Below, one piece after another: positions 6,248-10,841 of a stretch of 10,841 bases of DNA; the first letter of the stretch is position 1, and every line of letters starts with the position of its first letter. The DNA comes from CAYJAD01 sp964371225 (GTDB lineage Bacteria; Desulfobacterota; Desulfovibrionia; Desulfovibrionales; Desulfovibrionaceae): the NCBI GenBank assembly GCA_964371225.1, contig CAYJNA010000082.1:1-10841 (forward strand), written 5' to 3'. The position numbers and the translations under genes are program-made. The notes under the pieces are model-generated. The model worked only from the letters and a program-made list of their open reading frames with translations, was not told the origin of the DNA and did no database searches.

Positions 6248-7225
6248 TTAGCCGTCAAATCTCTTGACGCGCATGTGGCAGGCGCCGCGGCCAGTACGTG
6301 CTGTAAAGTCTTGATGATAATCTTCTGCGGCAAAAAAAGCTGGTGCTGGAGAAATTTCTGTAACCACTTTTATATCCTTAGCAAGAAGATACTCTTTTAG
6401 CTTTTGGGCTATGTTCTTTTGTGTTTCATCCGCATAGAAAATGACGCTACGGTATTGCGTTCCAAAGTCTGGCCCTTGTCTGTTGAGTTGGGTAGGGTCA
6501 TGAATTTCAAAGAAGAACTTAGCCAAGGTTTCATAGTCCACTTTGGAAGGGTCGTATTCTACCTTTACCACTTCCGCATGACCGGTACGCCCTGTGCTTA
6601 CATCTTCATAGGTGGGGAAGGTACTTTCACCGCCCATATAACCGGAAACTGCATTCAAAACACCGGGGATGGATTGAAAACCATCCTCCACGCCCCAGAA
6701 GCAACCGCCGCCAAAAAAGGCCACTGCTGAAGCGGCTTTTTCAGGGATAAAGTCCATGGAGATGGAGTTGACGCAATGGCGCGTATTTTTCTCTGTGAAG
6801 CCTTCACCTTCAAATACATGCCCTAAATGCCCGCCACAATTGGCGCATACTATTTCCGTACGCATTCCATCGGCATCGGCTACACGTAGCACAGCACCGG
6901 GTATGGCATCGTCAAAGCTAGGCCAGCCACTGCGAGAGTCGAATTTGCTTTCAGACTGGTATAAGGGAGCGTCACAGCGACGGCATGTATATAAACCTTT
7001 TTCTTTATTATTTAGAAGCTTACCTGTGTAGGGGCGCTCTGTACCTTTACGCAAGATGATATATTCTTCTTCTTCGGTAAGCGTATTAAAAGACATATCT
7101 CTTCCTTTTTGTGTTAATTGTTGTTCAAGATTAATCTGTGTTCCATTATCGGCTAGCACAAGGGTAGCTATGCAGCCCACAGCAAGAATGACAAGAGGGA
7201 GAAAAATTTTGTATAAAAAATGCAT
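6248..7225 (-). CDS. msrBA: Exported methionine sulfoxide reductase MsrB-MsrA fusion
   Basis: Reduces both R- and S-methionine sulfoxide in oxidised proteins. 325 aa: signal peptide about 1-25 (hydrophobic 8-24, likely cleavage after LVLA), MsrB about 45-160, MsrA about 168-320. MsrB shows zinc cysteines C81, C84, C127 and C130, GWPSF (100-104), and catalytic C151 in RHCVNS. The GCGWPSF-type resolving cysteine is replaced (SRSGWPSF). MsrA shows GGGCFWGVE with catalytic C175, HDPTQLNRQGPDFGTQYRS (242-260), EDYHQ (301-305) and a C-terminal C316 that may resolve. The order is MsrB first, the reverse of many fusions such as Neisseria PilB. The signal peptide places it in the periplasm, so it probably needs an exported thiol reductant, which is not seen here. 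AAGGTG precedes the ATG. It has its own promoter and hairpin, so it is probably monocistronic. Confidence 0.94.
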   Translation of the reverse strand: MHFLYKIFLPLVILAVGCIATLVLADNGTQINLEQQLTQKGRDMSFNTLTEEEEYIILRKGTERPYTGKLLNNKEKGLYTCRRCDAPLYQSESKFDSRSGWPSFDDAIPGAVLRVADADGMRTEIVCANCGGHLGHVFEGEGFTEKNTRHCVNSISMDFIPEKAASAVAFFGGGCFWGVEDGFQSIPGVLNAVSGYMGGESTFPTYEDVSTGRTGHAEVVKVEYDPSKVDYETLAKFFFEIHDPTQLNRQGPDFGTQYRSVIFYADETQKNIAQKLKEYLLAKDIKVVTEISPAPAFFAAEDYHQDFTARTGRGACHMRVKRFDG

Positions 7226-7264
7226 AATTCACCTTTTTGTTTGAATGGTGTAGGAGTCCTAGCT

Positions 7265-7292
7265 AAGATAAGATTAATTCCTAGTAAGTCAA
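7265..7292 (-). promoter_or_regulatory. msrBA promoter
   Basis: Minus strand: TTGACT (7292-7287), 16-base spacer, TATCTT (7270-7265), giving a start near 7258 and a leader of about 30 bases before the ATG at 7225. The -35 context TGACTTACTAG recurs upstream of alr (5952-5942). Confidence 0.5.
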
Positions 7293-7343
7293 TAAGATAT
7301 TATAGAGTTTTTAAAAAAGCTGTATGAGTAGGGCTATATAGTC

Positions 7344-7391
7344 GAAAAAAATAAGGTTCACTCAGAAAGTAATTTTCCGAATGAACCTTTA
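7344..7391 (-). terminator. Strong intrinsic terminator after der
   Basis: Minus strand: AAGGTTCA (7389-7382) pairs with TGAACCTT (7360-7353); the inside extends the stem (TCxGAAA with TTTCxGA) leaving a 4-5 base loop. It is followed immediately by TATTTTTTT (7352-7344). Best terminator in the window, 43 bases past the der stop, separating der from msrBA. Confidence 0.9.
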
Positions 7392-7434
7392 AAATAGTCA
7401 TCATATGAAAGACTTTTTCAGATGGACATATGTT

Positions 7435-8802
7435 TTATTTTTTTGTTCTTTTCTTGTGTGAAGAGCGCATATGCACACGCATGGGGGCGTGTAGTATTTT
7501 GAAATGTTTACGTAAAGATTTCTCTAAATAACGTACATAGCTTTCAGAAACGCGTTCGGCATCGTTTACAAAAAACACAAAGGTAGGCGGTGCTGTTTCT
7601 GCTTGGGTTAAATAGAAAAACTTGGGGCGTACACGTTTGATAACAGGGGGTTGGTGACGTTCAAGCACTTTTTCCATGGCGCGGTTAAGCTGGCCAGTGG
7701 GAATGCGCACTTGGCATTCTTCATGGATTTGGCGTGCCAAGGGTAAAATCTTGGCTAGGCCACGTCTTTCCAATGCAGATACGAGCAAAATGGGCACGTG
7801 TGAACAAAAGGCTAGCATTTCTGATAGGTTTTTTTGCAATTGTTTAATATCGCTTTGTGGTACCAAGTCAACTTTATTGATTAAAATCATGAAAGGTGTT
7901 TTACGCTCGTGCAATAAATCCATAAGGCGTTTATCTTGTTGGCTTACGCCTTCGGTGGCATCGAGAACCAATAAAGTGACATGTGCCTTGGTGCTGGATT
8001 TAATGGCGGAATTTACCGAATATTTTTCCACAGTATCGGTAATTTTAGCGCGACGGCGCACACCTGCTGTGTCCACAAAAGTGTATTTTTCGCCTTTAAT
8101 TTCCATATGCACGTCTACGCTATCACGTGTGGTGCCGGCCACGTCAGATACAATCATACGCTCACTGCCATGCATGGCATTGATGAGGGAAGATTTACCG
8201 GCATTGGGGCGTCCCAGCATGGCAAGTTTAAGGCTTACATCTTCAAGTTGTAGGTCTTCCCAATGCTCAGGAATGAGATCTTGCAACTCTTCGCGTAATT
8301 GACGTAAGTTGTGCCCATGTTCCGCAGAAACGCCTAAGACCGGAAAGCCAAGGCCATGAAATTCGGCAAGAATTTGATTTTCTTGCTCAGCGCCGTCTAC
8401 TTTGTTCACCACCAATAAAGTGGGTTTACCCATGCGGCGTATGTGTGTCATGAGATATTCATCAAGGGGGAGAAGGCCGTCACGTCCATCCACCACAAAG
8501 GCCACAGCCACGGCGCTGCTTAAAGCTTCTTCTGCTTGGCGTAAGATATCTGCTTCAAAACCGCGAATGCCTTCGGGGCCTTCGGTAACCTCGGCATGGG
8601 CGTCAAGGGTAATGCCGCCTGTGTCCACAATGCCATAGAGGGCTTCGCCGTGATGGCGCACAATGCCTTCCATACGGTCACGGGTTACGCCGGGGCGGTC
8701 GTGCGTAATGGCTCTTTTGCTATGAATAAGACGATTAAACAGGGTGGACTTTCCCACATTGGGGCGTCCCACCAGTACTATTTGTGGCACATTGTCAGAC
8801 AT
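7435..8802 (-). CDS. der: Ribosome assembly GTPase Der (EngA)
   Basis: Tandem-domain GTPase essential in most bacteria for maturation of the 50S ribosomal subunit. 455 aa, typical length. G domain 1: P loop GRPNVGKS (12-19), DTGG (60-63), NKVD (133-136), VSAE (158-161). G domain 2: GRPNAGKS (197-204), DTAG (244-247), NKVD (309-312), VSA (341-343). The C-terminal KH-like domain, about 365-450, ends in a basic tail (HKKRTKK). All switch and base-recognition motifs look intact. AGGAT precedes the ATG. It lies 81 bases downstream of an rRNA pseudouridine synthase on the same strand, both acting on ribosomes, so one transcript is likely. It ends at the strong terminator 7344-7391. Confidence 0.97.
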   Translation of the reverse strand: MSDNVPQIVLVGRPNVGKSTLFNRLIHSKRAITHDRPGVTRDRMEGIVRHHGEALYGIVDTGGITLDAHAEVTEGPEGIRGFEADILRQAEEALSSAVAVAFVVDGRDGLLPLDEYLMTHIRRMGKPTLLVVNKVDGAEQENQILAEFHGLGFPVLGVSAEHGHNLRQLREELQDLIPEHWEDLQLEDVSLKLAMLGRPNAGKSSLINAMHGSERMIVSDVAGTTRDSVDVHMEIKGEKYTFVDTAGVRRRAKITDTVEKYSVNSAIKSSTKAHVTLLVLDATEGVSQQDKRLMDLLHERKTPFMILINKVDLVPQSDIKQLQKNLSEMLAFCSHVPILLVSALERRGLAKILPLARQIHEECQVRIPTGQLNRAMEKVLERHQPPVIKRVRPKFFYLTQAETAPPTFVFFVNDAERVSESYVRYLEKSLRKHFKILHAPMRVHMRSSHKKRTKK

Positions 8803-8883
8803 GAACTATCCTGAATATAAAAGTAAGAGAGTGGATTTTTGATATGAAATTTCCCCTCTTCTAGCGCGTTCTATAAAGTTCTG

Positions 8884-9933
8884 TCAAGGCAGCAATAGAG
8901 ATGGAGGTATATTGTTTATATTAAAGGGTTTATTCCAAGGGGGTAAGGTGGAAAAACTTTTGTTGGCCATGGAGGCAAGGCTGGTGTTTTCCAAAGTAGC
9001 TGGAAAAGTGATGCGTAGGGAATGCAGTAAGAGTGTTTTTTTCTCTGCTTTTTCTGCCTGCGAAAGCTTGTGTCCGTATTTTTCATCGCCCACAATGGGA
9101 TAACCTTGGGCGGCCAATTGCACACGAATCTGATGGGTGCGGCCTGTAAGAAGGCGAATATGCATAAGGCTGTAAGCTTGGGAGCGTTGTATACAATGCA
9201 CTATGCAATGGGCTTCTTTACCTTCGCTATCTTCTGCAGAGAGGCTTTGTACTTTCTCCCAATTTCCTTGTGTTTTTTTTGCCAGAGTATGGCTTAAATG
9301 CTGCACTGTAGCATGAGGCCAAGAACCATGTACCCAGGCTAAATATTCTTTATGCATGCTGTGGTTAGCAAAGGCCTCTTGCAAAGCGCGAAGAGCTGTA
9401 TAGGAAAAAGCCACGCAAATGAGGCCGGAAGTGTCTTTATCCAGCCTATGCGCCGGCGTAGGTTTAAAAGGGGCGTTGGCAAATGCTTTTTCCAAGCGCG
9501 CCACAAGGCTGTCCGTATGTCCTGTACCGCCATGTACGGGAAGCCCGCTGGTTTTATTGTAAATGGTTAGTGCATCATCGCTGTATACGCTAGGGGGTAA
9601 AGATTGGGCAAGCTTGGGGGGAGAAGAGGTTTTTTTATATCTTTGAGGAGATTCTTGCGGCTGCGCCGTAGCGGGGCTTTTATCAAAGGTGGCAGAATGT
9701 GCCATGGAAAGGGCAAAGGGGGGCAGACGTATCATATCGCCCGTTTGTACATGCATAAAGGGTTTAGCGCGTCCACCGTTAACCCGCACTTGCCCTGTAC
9801 GTATCCAGCGATGCAAGAGAGGTTGCGGTAGGCTTAAACGGCGCATGAGGTATTGGAGGAGTTTTTGCCCGCTTTCAGCACTATGTACTTCTATTGTGTT
9901 TTTCTGCTCACTTTCCGGCATAGAAAAGTCCAT
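8884..9933 (-). CDS. RluC/RluD-family rRNA pseudouridine synthase
   Basis: Isomerises specific uridines to pseudouridine in 23S rRNA; the exact target cannot be told from sequence. 349 aa: N-terminal S4 RNA-binding domain about 18-75 (LLHRWIRTGQVRVNG, 39-53), catalytic domain about 115-310 with HRLDKDTSGL (162-171), whose D165 is the nucleophile, and the family block LLTGRTHQIRVQLAAQGYPI (261-280) followed by VGDEKYG. Between the domains lies a polar linker (77-113) rich in S, P, Q and K. About 40 residues after the catalytic core look poorly structured. No strong ribosome site precedes the ATG at 9933; M5 (9921) is an alternative start. Probably co-transcribed with der 81 bases downstream. 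It is RluC-like by its S4 domain, but I do not give a firm symbol. Confidence 0.9.
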   Translation of the reverse strand: MDFSMPESEQKNTIEVHSAESGQKLLQYLMRRLSLPQPLLHRWIRTGQVRVNGGRAKPFMHVQTGDMIRLPPFALSMAHSATFDKSPATAQPQESPQRYKKTSSPPKLAQSLPPSVYSDDALTIYNKTSGLPVHGGTGHTDSLVARLEKAFANAPFKPTPAHRLDKDTSGLICVAFSYTALRALQEAFANHSMHKEYLAWVHGSWPHATVQHLSHTLAKKTQGNWEKVQSLSAEDSEGKEAHCIVHCIQRSQAYSLMHIRLLTGRTHQIRVQLAAQGYPIVGDEKYGHKLSQAEKAEKKTLLLHSLRITFPATLENTSLASMANKSFSTLPPWNKPFNINNIPPSLLLP

Positions 9934-9999
9934 GTTTTAAAGGGTGCAACTGCTGCCTGTACCTCTGTACCCGCGGTAAAGAGCACGCGGCAGTACTTA

Positions 10000-10028
10000 C
10001 GTATAGCAATGACTATGAGGAATTGCAA
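10000..10028 (-). promoter_or_regulatory. Candidate promoter of the pseudouridine synthase-der unit
   Basis: Minus strand: TTGCAA (10028-10023), 17-base spacer, TATACG (10005-10000), 4 of 6 matches in each box. The leader to the ATG at 9933 is about 60 bases and contains CGCGG/CCGCG complementarity (around 9970-9992), so it may fold. Confidence 0.4.
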
Positions 10029-10086
10029 ATATCTCTTGTGTACGTAGTGGACACAGAAAAATGTCTTCATGCGCAGCACATGTACT

Positions 10087-10317
10087 TAGTGAACACTGGA
10101 AAACTCCTTACATGTCAGTAAAAATAGAATTTATAACGTAAAAATTAGACATATGAAATGTTTTTTCAGTTATCGGCTACACAAGACATGCCTCTGGCAT
10201 GGTTTGCCGCCACGTAAAATAAGTCGTCACTTGTTTACGGCGTTCCCCAAAGGGGTATGAGGAGTGGCGGTGCTTTTTTTAAGGGTGAAGACATGTTTTT
10301 ACGCATCAACCAAGTAG
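10087..10317 (+). repeat. Dispersed structured repeat, copy B
   Basis: Plus-strand partner of copy A (4431-4719, opposite orientation). Long identical blocks include the TAGAATTTATAAC, GACATATGAAATG, GGCTACACAAGA and CCACGTAAAATAAG segments. It is about 58 bases shorter than copy A because it lacks A's extra hairpin. No ORF. Hairpins are described under the candidate RNA inside it. Its left edge adjoins two similar units around TAGTGGACAC (10041-10060) and TAGTGAACAC (10083-10103) that look like transposable-element ends. Confidence 0.8.
10174..10280 (+). ncRNA. Candidate structured RNA within repeat copy B
   Basis: Plus-strand hairpins in order: CATGCC (10187-10192) with GGCATG (10196-10201), enclosed by CGGC (10174-10177) with GCCG (10206-10209); CGTAAA (10213-10218) with TTTACG (10234-10239), continuing as AAGT/ACTT around CGTC; CCCC-AAA-GGGG (10245-10255). 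A closing stem GCCGCCAC (10206-10213) with GTGGCGGT (10264-10271) is followed by GC and T7 (10274-10280), like an intrinsic terminator. GCCG can pair with either the upstream CGGC or the downstream arm, so the folds are mutually exclusive. A TATAAC (-10-like, near 10132) lies upstream but without a good -35. No known RNA family recognised. It could equally be a DNA-level hairpin of a mobile element. Confidence 0.35.
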
Positions 10318-10527
10318 GGCAGTGTGGAAAAATGAACGTAATTTTTATGCGAACAATTTTAATTTCTGATTTTTTTAGTGAGCTGATAGATAAATGAGCA
10401 GGATTGTCCGTTTAAAGTGTGCGTATTTATGTGAAGTGCTGTTTTATTCATCTGTTTGATAATAAAGCATAAATCTTTGTTGCGTTGGGGGTGAATAAAA
10501 TTTTTTATAAAAAAAAGAAAAAAAGTG
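10318..10527. other. Gene-free AT-rich stretch before the tRNA promoter
   Basis: No supported gene. A minus-strand frame of 68 codons (10359-10565) runs through the tRNA promoter, starts without a ribosome site and looks like chance. An A-rich run (about 10507-10524) directly upstream of the tRNA -35 box could act as an UP element. Confidence 0.4.
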
Positions 10528-10556
10528 TTGACGAAGGGAGCTCTTTTGCGTAGAAC
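10528..10556 (+). promoter_or_regulatory. tRNA-Glu promoter
   Basis: TTGACG (10528-10533), exact 17-base spacer, TAGAAC (10551-10556), preceded by an A-rich run as in many stable-RNA promoters. Transcription from about 10563 would give a 56-base 5' leader that can fold (CGAC/GTCG) and would be removed by RNase P. Confidence 0.6.
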
Positions 10557-10618
10557 CCTCTTCACGACGACGCGAACAAATGCTGCGAGGCACTAACGCG
10601 AATGTCGAGAAGGAATGC

Positions 10619-10695
10619 GTCCCCTTCGTCTAGCTGGCCCAGGACATCGCCCTTTCACGGCGACGACAGGGGTTCAAATCCCCTAGGGGACGCCA
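10619..10695 (+). tRNA. tRNA-Glu (anticodon UUC)
   Basis: Complete cloverleaf of 74 bases plus an encoded CCA (10693-10695). Acceptor stem GTCCCCT (10619-10625) with AGGGGAC (10685-10691), discriminator G10692. Anticodon stem TCGCC (10647-10651) with GGCGA (10659-10663), seven-base loop CTTTCAC with anticodon TTC at 10654-10656, reading GAA and GAG. T arm AGGGG-TTCAAAT-CCCCT. First of a tandem pair. Confidence 0.96.
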
Positions 10696-10790
10696 TCTTT
10701 AAGATGCTCCTTCTTTGAAATAGAGGCTTTTAGCCTCACTACCTTGGTAAAGAGCTAGTTTCTCGTAAGAGATATTACCACGGTACGAGC
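10696..10790 (+). other. Spacer between the tandem tRNA genes
   Basis: Holds a palindrome spanning the CCA end (CATCTTTAAGATG, 10694-10706), the hairpin GAGGC-TTTTA-GCCTC (10723-10737) and a longer imperfect stem with GGTAA (10746-10750) and TTACC, with inner TCTC/GAGA. No U tract follows, so the two tRNAs are probably processed from one precursor by endonucleases acting in this spacer. Confidence 0.45.
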
Positions 10791-10841
10791 GTCCCCTTCG
10801 TCTAGCTGGCCCAGGACATCGCCCTTTCACGGCGACGACAG
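10791..10841 (+). tRNA. Second tRNA-Glu (UUC), cut by the window end
   Basis: Its 51 bases are identical to the first 51 bases of the tRNA at 10619, including the acceptor 5' arm, D arm, anticodon stem-loop and anticodon TTC (10826-10828). The T arm and acceptor 3' end lie outside the window. The window stops inside this exact repeat. Confidence 0.9.

Noticed and set aside
6055..6333. 92-codon minus-strand ORF overlapping the msrBA 3' end
   Set aside because: It lies in another frame of msrBA, has no ribosome site and no recognisable motif. The hairpin 6207-6236 lies inside it.
7676..8302. 208-codon plus-strand ORF inside der
   Set aside because: Antisense shadow of der; the der motifs are intact on the minus strand.
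10359..10565. 68-codon minus-strand ORF over the tRNA promoter
   Set aside because: Covers the -35/-10 of the tRNA gene, AT-rich composition, no ribosome site.

Overview
The window looks like chromosomal sequence from a low-to-moderate G+C member of the Desulfovibrionaceae or a close relative. This is inferred from protein flavour only: an EpsC-type serine acetyltransferase of about 316 aa, a tiny lipoprotein behind it, a periplasmic MsrB-MsrA fusion and an S4-domain RluC-like synthase next to der. I ran no database search, so the taxonomy is an impression. All recognisable proteins are housekeeping or metabolic, and no transposase, phage or CRISPR gene is visible.

Layout, left part (+ strand). 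A strange low-complexity leader (1-155, with T16, G7 and C14 runs and A-rich repeats) precedes leuB (leucine synthesis), which ends at a hairpin terminator. Next comes cysE (O-acetylserine for cysteine synthesis), whose end overlaps an unlisted 43-aa lipoprotein ORF, followed by a 16-bp hairpin. After about 360 bases with several palindromes, a promoter inside an inverted repeat leads into a membrane CHASE-GGDEF protein whose GGDEF domain has lost its catalytic residues.

Middle and right part (- strand). alr (alanine racemase, peptidoglycan D-Ala), msrBA (exported methionine sulfoxide reductase), der (50S ribosome assembly GTPase) and an RluC-like rRNA pseudouridine synthase are all read leftwards. 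der and the pseudouridine synthase probably form one ribosome-maturation transcript ending at a strong terminator (7344-7391). msrBA and alr seem to have their own promoters. The far right carries a promoter and two tRNA-Glu(UUC) genes in tandem on the + strand, the second cut by the window end.

The most notable unexplained structure is a pair of related non-coding elements in inverted orientation, copy A (4431-4719) and copy B (10087-10317), bracketing the whole alr-msrBA-der-pseudouridine synthase block. They share conserved hairpins. One hairpin shows a compensated base-pair change between copies, and copy B ends in a closing stem followed by T7. This suggests a mobile or structured-RNA family rather than random intergenic sequence.
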